From assembly GCA_964458935.1 (NCBI GenBank), contig CAYWKS010000004.1, positions 62,001 through 126,000 on the forward strand: a DNA stretch of 64,000 bases. Direction: 5' to 3'. Made by a program: the position numbers and the translations under genes. The stretch's first letter is position 1, and each line of letters opens with the position of its first letter. Source of the DNA: CAYWKS01 sp964458935. GTDB taxonomy: Bacteria > Planctomycetota > Phycisphaerae > Phycisphaerales > Zrk34. Below the pieces are notes generated by a model. That model did not search any database. It had not been told where the DNA came from and saw only the letters and a list, made by a program, of their open reading frames with translations. Positions 35,177 to 47,490 of this stretch are shown here, in pieces.

Positions 35177-35326
35177 CCAAGCAGACTCCGCGTGTGCCGC
35201 TTCGCATATGAGTGGCGATCGGCCGCGATAGGTTTAGTCGCGCCTCGCCATTTTATCGGGGGCGGAGCGGTACAATGGTGCCCGGTCGGAGCACACACGC
35301 CTGAATACTGTCACGGGAGTCGCGAT

Positions 35327-35830
35327 ATGGAATTGGACAAGCAGATCGAGACCGCTCTGAACAAGCAGATCAACCACGAGATGGCCGCGGCGTACAACTA
35401 CCTCGCCATGGCCGGCTGGTTCGAGCTGCACAACTTCGACGGGTTCGCCGCGTGGATGAAGATCCAGCGGCAGGAGGAGCTGGAGCACGCCCAGCGGCTG
35501 TACGATTACCTGATGGATCGCGGGGGGACGCTCGATCTCGCCGCCGTCAACAAGCCCAAGGCCGAGTTCGACACCACGCTCGACGTGTTCCGCCAGGCCC
35601 TCAAGCAGGAGCAGGCCAACACCCAGTCGATCCACGACCTGTACAAGCTGGCGCTGGACGTCGACGATTACCCGACGCAGTCGTTCCTCAAGTGGTTCAT
35701 CGACGAGCAGGTCGAGGAGGAGAAGATCATGAACGACGCGATCGGACTGGTCGAGCTGGCCGGCGACAACGCCTCGGCGCTGCTGGCGCTGAATCACCAG
35801 TTCGGCCAGCGCGGCCCGGAGGATACGTGA
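35327..35830 (+). CDS. ftnA: Ferritin, bacterial non-heme type
   Basis: The 167-residue four-helix protein follows the FtnA pattern: NKQINHEMAAAYNYLAMAGW with a ferroxidase Glu, QRQEELEHAQRLYDYL with Glu/His ligands, and WFIDEQVEEEKIMNDA in helix D. It oxidises Fe(II) and stores Fe(III) in a 24-subunit shell. ATG 35327 has GGGAG upstream; TACAAT at 35271-35276 is a plausible -10 with a leader of about 45 nt. It is divergent from the sigma operon. Confidence 0.93.
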   Translation: MELDKQIETALNKQINHEMAAAYNYLAMAGWFELHNFDGFAAWMKIQRQEELEHAQRLYDYLMDRGGTLDLAAVNKPKAEFDTTLDVFRQALKQEQANTQSIHDLYKLALDVDDYPTQSFLKWFIDEQVEEEKIMNDAIGLVELAGDNASALLALNHQFGQRGPEDT

Positions 35831-35861
35831 TCTGGGTTGCATCGTTCGCCCCGGAAGGATG

Positions 35862-35891
35862 AAAACGCCCGCCGGCGTCATGCCGACGGGC
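35862..35891 (-). terminator. Terminator of the minus-strand redoxin gene
   Basis: A 10-bp stem with one mismatch (35867-35876 with 35882-35891) and a 5-nt loop is followed, on the minus strand, by four T residues (35862-35865). It lies 42 bp beyond the redoxin stop and may also slow transcription from ferritin. Confidence 0.6.
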
Positions 35892-35932
35892 GCTGGGGAT
35901 GCCCAATAAGCGATGATGTGGTCGCGAGACGA

Positions 35933-36961
35933 TCAGGCGGTTTCGGTATCGTCGTCGTCACCCTTGTCGCCGCCGCAGCTCACCTTGGTGCCATCCTCGT
36001 CGCTGTCACCCTTGTCGCCGCCGCAGCTCACCTTGGTGCCATCCTCGTCGCCATCGCAACCGCCGCCTTCGCAGCCGGTGCCGGCGACCTTGTCGCCCTT
36101 GTCCTTGTCGCCATCGCAGCCGCCGCCTTCGCAGCCGGTGCCGGCGACCTTGTCACCCTTGTCCTTGTCGCCATCGCAACCGCCGCCTTCGCAGCCGGTG
36201 CTGGCGACCTTGTCGCCCTTGTCCTTGTCGCAGCCGCCTTCGCAGCCGCCTTCGCTTGAGGCGTCGGCCTGCTTGGCCTTGCCGTACTTGACCGAGCAGC
36301 CGTACGGCTTGGTCTGCTGGACGCTGACGGTCTGGTCCTCGAGCAACTGGCTCAGCGCCTTGTCGACGTAGTTGACGCGGTCGTCGTCCGACTTCTTGCC
36401 GCGCGGGTCGTTGTCGATCGCACCGTTGTAGACCAGCGTCCCGTCGGAGTGGATGATGTACATGTGCGGGGTGGTCTTGGCCTGGTAGATGCGGCCGACC
36501 GCGCCGTTCTGGTCGTTCAACACCGGGTAGGTGAGCTTCCACTTCTTGGCCCACTTCTTGTTGTAGTCGGTGTCGGCGTAGTGGCTGGAGTTGATCGCCA
36601 GCCAGACAACGCCCTTGTCGCCGTACTTGGCCTGCAGTTGGCTCATCGTGTTCTTTTTCTCGTGATGGCGCACGACGAACGGGCAGTCGGGGTTGAACCA
36701 CTCGAGGACGACGATCTTGCCCTTGTCGGCCTTGTCGGGCATGACGATCTCGGCCAGGTCGACGGTCTTGCCGTCGTGGGCGGTGAGGCTGAACAGCGGC
36801 GCCGGCTGGCCGACCTTCGCGGTGGTCGACATCTTGTCGTGGTCGTGTTTGTGGTCGTGTTTGTGGTCCTTGTGGTCTGCGCTGTTGCCGCTACCGGCGT
36901 AGACCAGGCCGCTCGTGGCAAACACGACGGCCAACATCATCATCAGATTCCTAGCTCGCAT
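35933..36961 (-). CDS. Exported redoxin with His-rich N-terminus and Cys/Asp repeat tail
   Basis: The 342-residue protein has a signal peptide (residues 1-22), a His/Asp/Lys-rich linker (DHKDHKHDHKHDHDK), a thioredoxin-like redoxin domain (residues ~50-240) and a 110-residue repeat tail. The domain has a single Cys in FNPDCPFVVRHHE in place of CxxC, plus a conserved Cys in KPYGCSVKY where related proteins end. The tail has three 20-residue repeats around GDKVAGTGCEGGGCDGDKD and two 16-residue repeats around DEDGTKVSCGGDKGD, with ten cysteines in all. It probably acts in the periplasm on thiols or metals. ATG 36961 has AAGGAG upstream. It is the probable second gene after the DsbD-alpha gene. 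Confidence 0.8.
   Translation of the reverse strand: MRARNLMMMLAVVFATSGLVYAGSGNSADHKDHKHDHKHDHDKMSTTAKVGQPAPLFSLTAHDGKTVDLAEIVMPDKADKGKIVVLEWFNPDCPFVVRHHEKKNTMSQLQAKYGDKGVVWLAINSSHYADTDYNKKWAKKWKLTYPVLNDQNGAVGRIYQAKTTPHMYIIHSDGTLVYNGAIDNDPRGKKSDDDRVNYVDKALSQLLEDQTVSVQQTKPYGCSVKYGKAKQADASSEGGCEGGCDKDKGDKVASTGCEGGGCDGDKDKGDKVAGTGCEGGGCDGDKDKGDKVAGTGCEGGGCDGDEDGTKVSCGGDKGDSDEDGTKVSCGGDKGDDDDTETA
35958..36053. repeat. Two tandem 48-bp repeats coding the end of the redoxin tail
   Basis: The 48-bp unit starting at 35958 recurs exactly one period later at 36006. Each copy encodes a 16-residue unit with one Cys. The length is a multiple of three, so the frame is kept. Confidence 0.8.
36049..36229. 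repeat. Three tandem 60-bp repeats coding the redoxin tail
   Basis: Near-identical 60-bp units with two or three differences per copy run through this stretch, each coding 20 residues with two cysteines. The low divergence suggests recent expansion by slippage or unequal exchange. They are coding repeats, not CRISPR. Confidence 0.85.
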
Positions 36962-37058
36962 GGTGGGGCTCCTTGGTGAAGAGTTCGGTATGAGTCGGTG
37001 ATTCCGAATGGCACGCCGCAACGTGCGACGTGAGAGTCAATCGTCTTGCCGCCGTGGG

Positions 37059-37982
37059 TCAGGGGGCCGCAGCGGCGGTGCTCAGCGGCACATCGAGGTA
37101 AGCGCCGCCGCGCGTCTTGGCCTGTTTCCCTTTCCACACGACCAGCGCCCTGAGGGGCCAGTCGGCATCGGCGTCGTCGTTCGGGCCGAGCGTGCTCACG
37201 GCCACGGTGATGGTCGTGAGATCGGCATCGTGCCGGACATCTATCGCGTTGACCTGTTGCCGGTCCGAGGGAACCGGGTACAGGTCGACGCTCTCAATAG
37301 GGTTGGGGCGCCCAGCCGTGCCGGCATCCTGCTTGGTCCAGTGCAGCTTGACCGTGGCTTGGCCGGGCTGTTCGACGTTGACCGAAGCGATGCGGAAGGG
37401 CGGCCGGGTGCGGGCGGGCATGCGGTTCCAGGCGCTGCGGGGGTTCGTCTTGCTTGGGTGGTCGGGCGTCTGGCCGACCGTGCACGTGGTCGAGACCACC
37501 GCGCTGCCGGGCAGGCATCGCTGCTTGCAGACCAGCCAACTCACGTCGGCGGCCAGCGTCAGTTCATCGCCGTGCTCGATGTCCTGGGGCGCGGTGATCG
37601 GCGCGATCAGCGTGACGGTGTTCTCATAGCCGTAGGTCGTGATCCCGCCGGGCTCGGTGAGCTTGAGCGGGACGGGCCAATGCAACGGGCCAGCCTTGAA
37701 CCCGTCGGGCAACTTCCAGTCGACTAGGGTGGGAAGGCCCGAGTCACCCGGATTCTTCCAGTAGACGTGCCAGCCCGGCTGGATGGACAGTTCCACCGCG
37801 AGCAGGAATGTCTCGCCCGGTTCGATCGGATGATGGTCGGGGATGAGTGTGGCGTGCACGAGATCGTCACCCGAGACCGAATGCGTCACGTCGGATGACC
37901 GGGTGAAGTCAAAGGGCTCTGCGATCGCCGCCGCTGCGGGCAGCATGGCCAACAGCGTGATGGCCTTGAGCAAATGAATCAT
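37059..37982 (-). CDS. Exported DsbD-alpha-like (DsbD N-terminal domain) protein
   Basis: The 307-residue protein has a signal peptide (residues 1-21) and a DsbD N-terminal-type fold with GWHVYWKNPGDSGLPT and the cysteine pair in VSWLVCKQRCLPGSA. In DsbD this domain passes electrons to periplasmic thiol proteins; here the membrane and thioredoxin domains are missing. It may act alone or with a separate partner. ATG 37982 has GGGAG upstream. The redoxin gene starts 97 bp downstream in the same direction, so the two likely work together in envelope redox or metal handling. Confidence 0.8.
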   Translation of the reverse strand: MIHLLKAITLLAMLPAAAAIAEPFDFTRSSDVTHSVSGDDLVHATLIPDHHPIEPGETFLLAVELSIQPGWHVYWKNPGDSGLPTLVDWKLPDGFKAGPLHWPVPLKLTEPGGITTYGYENTVTLIAPITAPQDIEHGDELTLAADVSWLVCKQRCLPGSAVVSTTCTVGQTPDHPSKTNPRSAWNRMPARTRPPFRIASVNVEQPGQATVKLHWTKQDAGTAGRPNPIESVDLYPVPSDRQQVNAIDVRHDADLTTITVAVSTLGPNDDADADWPLRALVVWKGKQAKTRGGAYLDVPLSTAAAAP

Positions 37983-38248
37983 GGTGCGTGCTCCCGTGCA
38001 CCTGCACACTTGGTCATGCTAGGCATTGGTACGCCCGAGCGTCGTACTTTGTGTGACGTTAACTGAGGAAAAATCGGCGAGTCTTCGTGGCTGTGCGAGA
38101 GTGCCCGGGCTTCGCGTGGTGAACGGGGTTCGCGTCATGCGACGGCCGGGTGCGCGCCGGGGGCGGTGACCGCCCGGGGGTGCCACCGGGGCGGCCATTC
38201 GGTTGTAAGTTATTTTTTTACATGACTTTGGGTTTGTCACGGGGCGGA

Positions 38249-38270
38249 GTCCGCCCGTGGCCGGGCGGAC
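38249..38270. repeat. Inverted repeat with GTCCGCCC arms, copy B
   Basis: GTCCGCCCG at 38249-38257 pairs perfectly with CGGGCGGAC at 38262-38270 over a 4-nt loop. The arms match copy A at 32586-32619. As there, an AT-rich island precedes it, here about 28 bp upstream. Confidence 0.6.
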
Positions 38271-38666
38271 AGGCGGCCGGGTTGCGGCGCGGGTGGGCGT
38301 GGTGGTGTAAACTGTTTTTTGCAGGCGTTTTACGGCATGATCGCCGCGTGGGGATGTTGCAGGGATCGGCTGGTCGCATGAGCGGAGCCGTCGCGTCCGC
38401 CCGGGGGTGCGGAACGTGCGGGTGGTGCGGAGCGAGGGTTTGGTGAGCGGCCGCATAATGGGTCCTCCTCTATAAAGGGGCCGACGGTCCCGGCGGTGCG
38501 CGTGGGGGCGTCGCGTGTCGGGCGTGCCGGCGATTTTGGGGCATGAAAGGCGATTTGACCCGGATTTTTCCCGGAAATGGGGGTGACGGGTGCGACGCGT
38601 CGGTGCGCGGCTCAGCCGAAGCGGCCGTCGGGGGCCCAGAATCAGCAATTCTGCTTTGAAGTCGGA

Positions 38667-38694
38667 TTGACATTAGTCAAACTGATGTTATAGT
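38667..38694 (+). promoter_or_regulatory. lysR promoter with overlapping LysR-type operator
   Basis: TTGACA (38667-38672) and TATAGT (38689-38694) are 16 bp apart; the -10 ends 8 nt before the ATG. TTGAC-ATTA-GTCAA (38667-38680) is an inverted repeat over the -35. ATTAG-N5-CTGAT just downstream fits a T-N11-A LysR box with one mismatch. Autorepression is likely. Confidence 0.7.
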
Positions 38695-38702
38695 AAGGGG
38701 CT

Positions 38703-39656
38703 ATGCATTTGGATGCGATCAAGTTGTTTTGCGACGTGGCGGAGCAGCGGTCGGTCAGCAAGGCCGCGGAGTCGGCGGGGCTGACGCAGTCTGCGGTATC
38801 GCAGCGGATCATCGCGTTGGAGAAGGAACTGGGTGTGCGGTTGATCGACCGTTCCAAGCGTCCGTTGAAGTTGACCGGCGCCGGTTCGACCTACCACCAC
38901 GGTTGCCGTCAGATCCTCGATCAATACGAGCGGCTGACGCGTCGGATCATGGGGGCCGAGGGCGTCTTGCGGGGGCGGGTGCGTATCGCTGCGATCTATT
39001 CGGCGGGGATCGACCTGTTGAACCAGGTTGCGGACGATTTCTGTGCGGCGTATCCGCAGGTGGCGGTGGAGGTGAACTACTACCAGCCGGAGGAAGTGCT
39101 GGCGCGTGTTCGGCGGGACCTGGCGGACCTGGGGATCGTGAGTTACCCGCAGCGTTGGCGAGACGTGGAGGTGACGCCGCTGCGAGATGAGGTGATGGTG
39201 GTGGTGTGTCCGCCGCATCATGAGCTGGCGGACCGCGAGGTGCTGGGTCCGGGTGAGCTGGCGGGCCGGCCGATGGTCGGGTTCGATCCGGAGCTTCCGA
39301 TCAGCCGTCGGTTGCACGCGTATTTTCGCAAGCACGGGTCGACGGCGCACGTGGCGCACACATTCGATAACATTGACACGATCAAGGTGTATCTCGGGCA
39401 CAGCGACGAGGTGGCGATCCTGCCCGAGCGGACGGTGCGGCGCGAGGTGGCGTCGGGAGCGTTGAAGGCGGTGGCGTTGGAGCCGCGGCTGTCGCGCCCG
39501 CTGGCGATCGTAAATCAGCGTCAGCGTCCGTTGACGCCTGCGATCAGCGGTTTCATCGATCACATGTTGGAGCACGGCACCGCGGGCGGCCCGAGGGTTC
39601 GCACGGCGGAGGCCGAAGCGGCCGAGGCCCGCGAAGCGGTGGCCGCCCAAGACTGA
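38703..39656 (+). CDS. LysR-family transcriptional regulator
   Basis: The 317-residue protein has the LysR helix-turn-helix (residues 1-60, QSAVSQRIIALEKELGVRLIDR) and a periplasmic-binding-like effector domain (about 90-295). LysR proteins are tetrameric and respond to metabolites. It sits 90 bp before gltB in the same direction, comparable to GltC of Bacillus in function though not in orientation, so control of glutamate synthase is a reasonable inference. GGGG precedes the ATG, but the promoter position leaves almost no leader. Confidence 0.9.
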   Translation: MHLDAIKLFCDVAEQRSVSKAAESAGLTQSAVSQRIIALEKELGVRLIDRSKRPLKLTGAGSTYHHGCRQILDQYERLTRRIMGAEGVLRGRVRIAAIYSAGIDLLNQVADDFCAAYPQVAVEVNYYQPEEVLARVRRDLADLGIVSYPQRWRDVEVTPLRDEVMVVVCPPHHELADREVLGPGELAGRPMVGFDPELPISRRLHAYFRKHGSTAHVAHTFDNIDTIKVYLGHSDEVAILPERTVRREVASGALKAVALEPRLSRPLAIVNQRQRPLTPAISGFIDHMLEHGTAGGPRVRTAEAEAAEAREAVAAQD

Positions 39657-39746
39657 AACGACCGGCGCAGGAGGCAGCCCGGCCCGTGACGCGTCCGCCG
39701 CCCGCCCGCCGGAGGCCCGGGGCGACGGACACGAGGAGACAGCCCG

Positions 39747-44405
<4,659 letters not shown>

Positions 44406-44457
44406 GTGGCATGAGCAACGACAGGGGCCAAGGCATGAACGACCCAGGAGGCGACTG

Positions 44458-46008
44458 ATGGGTAAGCCCACCGGATTCAAGGAATACGAGCGACAGACGG
44501 TGCCGTACACCGACCCGCGAACGCGGATCGAGGACTACGAGGAGTTTCTGGCGCCGGTGGCGGAGGAGCACCTCAAGACGCAGGGTGCGCGGTGCATGGA
44601 CTGCGGGGTGCCGTTCTGCCAGTCGGCGACGGGTTGCCCGATCGACAACTTGATCCCCGAGTGGAACGACCTGGTATACAAGGGTCGCTGGCGGGAGGCG
44701 CTGGACCGGCTGCACAAGACGAACAACTTCCCGGAGTTCACGGGTCGGGTGTGCCCCGCGCCGTGCGAGGGGGCGTGCGTGCTGGGCATCACCGACCCGC
44801 CGGTGACGATCAAGAACATCGAGAACGCGATCATCGACCGCGGTTACGAACAGGGCTGGGTCGAGGCGAACGCCCCGCTGGCGCGGACCGGCAAGACCGT
44901 GGCGATCGTGGGGTCGGGCCCGGCGGGGCTCGCCGCGGCCGACCAGCTCAACAAGGCCGGCCACGAGGTCACCGTGTACGAGCGGCACGACCGGATCGGC
45001 GGGCTGCTGTACTACGGCATCCCGAACATGAAGCTGGACAAGCGGACGGTGGAGCGGCGGGTGAACCTGATGGCCGAGGCGGGCGTGAAGTTCGTGCCCA
45101 ACGCGTTCGTCGGGGGCTCGCCGCAGACGCCGGCCGGCGCCGGGCCCAAGGCCGATGACATCCAGTACATCGACCCCCGCAAGCTGATCGACGAGTTCGA
45201 TGCGGTGTTGCTGGCGACGGGCGCGACCGTGCCGCGCGACCTGCCCGCGCCCGGCCGCGAGCTGCGGGGCATCCACTTCGCCATGGAGTTCCTGCACCAC
45301 AACACCAAGGGCCTGATCGACGCGGGCTACGCCAAGCGGTTCGACGTGCCGATCAGCGCCCAGGGCAAGGACGTGATCGTCATCGGCGGCGGCGACACCG
45401 GCACCGACTGCCTGGGCACGAGCATGCGACACGGCTGCCGCAGCCTCGTCAACTTCGAGCTGCTCGACAAGCCCCCCCTCGAGCGGGCGCCCGACAACCC
45501 CTGGCCCCAGTGGCCCAAGATCTACCGCGCCGACTACGGCCACCAGGAAGCCGCCGCCCGGTTCGGCGACGACCCCCGGCAGTTCGCCATCCTCACCAAG
45601 CAGTTCGTCGGCGACGACGACGGCCGCCTCGCCGGCATCAAGACCGTCCGCATCGCCTGGAAGAAGCCCGAGAACGGCGGCCGGCCGTCCTTCCAGGAGG
45701 TCCCCGGCTCCGAGCAGACCTGGCCGGCCCAGCTCGTGCTGCTGGCCATGGGCTTCCTCGGGCCCGAGCAGCAGCTCGCCGAGCAGTTGGGACTCGACAC
45801 CGACGACCGCTCCAACTTCAAGGCTGAGTACGGCGACTACGCCACCAACATCGACAAGGTCTTCACCGCCGGCGACTGCCGCCGCGGCCAGAGCCTGGTC
45901 GTCTGGGCGATCGCCGAGGGCCGCGGCGCCGCCCGCTCGATCGACACCTACCTCACCGGCGCCGAGAGCCTGCTCGGCGCGCCGGACATGAGCCTGGGCG
46001 CGGTCTAA
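44458..46008 (+). CDS. gltD: Glutamate synthase small subunit
   Basis: The 516-residue protein has two [4Fe-4S] sites near the N-terminus (CMDCGVPFCQSATGC and RVCPAPCEGAC), an FAD-binding GSGPAGLAAADQL motif around residue 152 and an NADPH-binding GGGDTGTDCLG motif near residue 310. It feeds electrons from NADPH to GltB. An AGGAGG site lies 5-6 nt before the ATG. It ends 22 bp from the convergent epimerase gene, with no terminator seen between. Confidence 0.96.
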   Translation: MGKPTGFKEYERQTVPYTDPRTRIEDYEEFLAPVAEEHLKTQGARCMDCGVPFCQSATGCPIDNLIPEWNDLVYKGRWREALDRLHKTNNFPEFTGRVCPAPCEGACVLGITDPPVTIKNIENAIIDRGYEQGWVEANAPLARTGKTVAIVGSGPAGLAAADQLNKAGHEVTVYERHDRIGGLLYYGIPNMKLDKRTVERRVNLMAEAGVKFVPNAFVGGSPQTPAGAGPKADDIQYIDPRKLIDEFDAVLLATGATVPRDLPAPGRELRGIHFAMEFLHHNTKGLIDAGYAKRFDVPISAQGKDVIVIGGGDTGTDCLGTSMRHGCRSLVNFELLDKPPLERAPDNPWPQWPKIYRADYGHQEAAARFGDDPRQFAILTKQFVGDDDGRLAGIKTVRIAWKKPENGGRPSFQEVPGSEQTWPAQLVLLAMGFLGPEQQLAEQLGLDTDDRSNFKAEYGDYATNIDKVFTAGDCRRGQSLVVWAIAEGRGAARSIDTYLTGAESLLGAPDMSLGAV

Positions 46009-46030
46009 ACCCGCCGCCACGCCGCCGCCG

Positions 46031-47149
46031 TCACTTCGTCGAGAACCGGTAGATCGTCGTGCTCCGGTACGCCTCGCCCGGCCGAAGGATCGTCGAGGGG
46101 AAGTCCGGCTGGTTCGGGCTGTCGGGGTAGTGCTGCGTCTCGAGGCACAGCGCGCTGCGATGCCCATAAGGCTTGCCGGACTTGCCGACCAGTCGCCCGT
46201 CGAGGAAGTTGCCGCAGTAGAACTGCACGCCGGGCTCGGTGGTCAAGACCTCCATGAACCGCCCGCTCTCCGGGTCGTGCAGCGTCGCCGCGAGCTGCAC
46301 GCTGTCCGCGTTGGCGTCGCGCTCGAGCACGAAGTTGTGGTCGTACCCCGCGCCGTTCGCCAGTTGCTCGTTGTCGGCGTCGATGTCGGCGCCGATCGGC
46401 TTGGGCTCGGTGAAATCAAAGGGCGTGCCCGCGATCGGTCGCAACTCGCCCGTCGGGATCAAGGTCGCGTCGACCGGCGTGAACCGCGTCGCGTGGATCA
46501 TCAGCTCGTGATCGAGGATCGTCGCGGTCCCCTCGCCGGCCAGGTTGAAGTACGTGTGGTTGGTGAGGTTGACCGCCGTGGGCTTGTCGGTCGTCGCGTG
46601 GTAGTCGATCGCCAGCTCGTTCCGATCGTTCAAATGGTAGGTGACGGTCACGTCGAGCTCGCCGGGATAGCCCTCTTCCATGTGCTTCGCCACGTACCGG
46701 AATAGCACGGCGTCGCCCCGGTGCTCGGCGTCCCAGACGACCTTGTCGAACCCGATGATCCCGCCGTGCAGGTGGTTGGGTCCGTTGTTCGTGGCCAGCT
46801 CGTAGGTCTCGCCGTCGAGCGTGAACCGGCCGTGGGCGATGCGATTGCCGTACCGCCCGACGGTGGTCCCGAAGTAAGGCCGATCGACCGCGTTCATGTA
46901 ACCCTCGACGCTGTTGTACCCCAGCGCCACGTCCGCGAGCTCGCCGTCGCGGTCGGGCACGACCAGGTGGGTGATGCGCGCCCCGTAGTTGGTCAGCTTC
47001 ACCGTCATGCCGTTGGCGTTGGTCAGCGTGAACTGCCGGATCTCGTCGAAGTCGCTGACTCCTTCGGAACCGGTCATCGGGTGGCTCCGGCAACCGACGA
47101 CGAACGCGACGAGGACCAGCATCGACAGGGCGAGCAGTGGCGTGTACAT
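46031..47149 (-). CDS. galM: Aldose 1-epimerase, exported lipoprotein
   Basis: The 372-residue protein has a lipoprotein signal ending VVGC (Cys20) and a complete mutarotase domain: GRYGNRIAHGRF, NNGPNHLHGG with the first catalytic His, NLTNHTYFNLAG with the second, and LCLETQHYPDSPNQPDFPS with the catalytic Glu. It interconverts alpha and beta anomers of hexoses, here probably anchored facing the periplasm. ATG 47149 has GGAGG 6 nt upstream; the longer upstream frame is a relic of another gene. The symbol is by family. Confidence 0.9.
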   Translation of the reverse strand: MYTPLLALSMLVLVAFVVGCRSHPMTGSEGVSDFDEIRQFTLTNANGMTVKLTNYGARITHLVVPDRDGELADVALGYNSVEGYMNAVDRPYFGTTVGRYGNRIAHGRFTLDGETYELATNNGPNHLHGGIIGFDKVVWDAEHRGDAVLFRYVAKHMEEGYPGELDVTVTYHLNDRNELAIDYHATTDKPTAVNLTNHTYFNLAGEGTATILDHELMIHATRFTPVDATLIPTGELRPIAGTPFDFTEPKPIGADIDADNEQLANGAGYDHNFVLERDANADSVQLAATLHDPESGRFMEVLTTEPGVQFYCGNFLDGRLVGKSGKPYGHRSALCLETQHYPDSPNQPDFPSTILRPGEAYRSTTIYRFSTK

Positions 47150-47243
47150 GGACTGCCTCCGAACGGGGGGGTGACGGGCGATGGAGCGACGATTGTAACT
47201 TCGCCATGCACCCGGTCCAAACACGCACGCCGCGCCGGCGGCG

Positions 47244-47442
47244 CTACATCGCCGCCAGCCAGTCGAGCAGCCGTTGCGGCCAGCGTTCACGCCCGGCAGG
47301 TCCGCCGCGAGCCCCACGCCGTGCCGGTCACCCACACATACGTGCATCGCGACGGGGACGCCCGCGGCGCCTTGGCCCGCTCGACCGGGTCGACGTTGTG
47401 CGTGCAACCGCTCGGCCATAGCTCGATCAGGTCGTGCGACAT
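47244..47442 (-). pseudogene. Decayed 3' end of an esterase-like (alpha/beta hydrolase) gene
   Basis: Read on the minus strand, three frames join into one coherent C-terminus: MSHDLIELWPSGCTHNV then VDPVERAK (47442 to ~47371), then AAGVPVAMHVCVGDRHGVGL (to ~47300), then ERWPQRLLDWLAAM and a stop at 47244. The GVP-MH-GxHG-WP-DWL pattern is typical of the end of BD-FAE/acetylxylan-esterase-type hydrolases. Two frameshifts in 200 bp and no start or N-terminal part indicate a remnant. A sequencing error could explain one shift but hardly the missing N-terminus. Confidence 0.5.
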
Positions 47443-47490
47443 CGGTTCGGGCCGGCGCCGAATACCGCGCGACGGGACGTCGACGCTGGA

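Larger units (their letters stand above)
37983..38702. other. Long intergenic region with hairpins and AT-rich islands
   Basis: The 720-bp region has no credible gene; a 209-codon open frame on the minus strand looks like Arg/Pro/Thr-rich noise. It contains a GGGCGG-TGA-CCGCCC hairpin (38161-38175), an AT-rich island near 38204-38224 with a run of seven T, a perfect 9-bp GTCCGCCCG hairpin (38249-38270), a second AT island near 38307-38332 and a TATAAA near 38471. The lysR promoter lies at its right end. Confidence 0.5.

Noticed and set aside
33491..35326. Long plus-strand frame leading into ferritin
   Set aside because: It is antisense to the sigma operon; ferritin clearly starts at ATG 35327 with GGGAG and normal length.
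35958..36229. Tandem repeats considered as a CRISPR array
   Set aside because: Units are contiguous without spacers, lengths are multiples of three and they code in frame for the redoxin tail.
35837..36259. Plus-strand open frame of Ala/Val repeats
   Set aside because: It is the antisense shadow of the Cys/Asp repeats of the redoxin gene and has no start signal.
38161..38224. Hairpin plus T run as a rho-independent terminator
   Set aside because: About 35 bp separate the hairpin from the T run, and no gene ends just upstream on that strand.
38019..38648. 209-codon minus-strand open frame upstream of lysR
   Set aside because: Arg/Pro/Thr-rich composition with no domain or start signal; it spans hairpins and AT islands that look regulatory.
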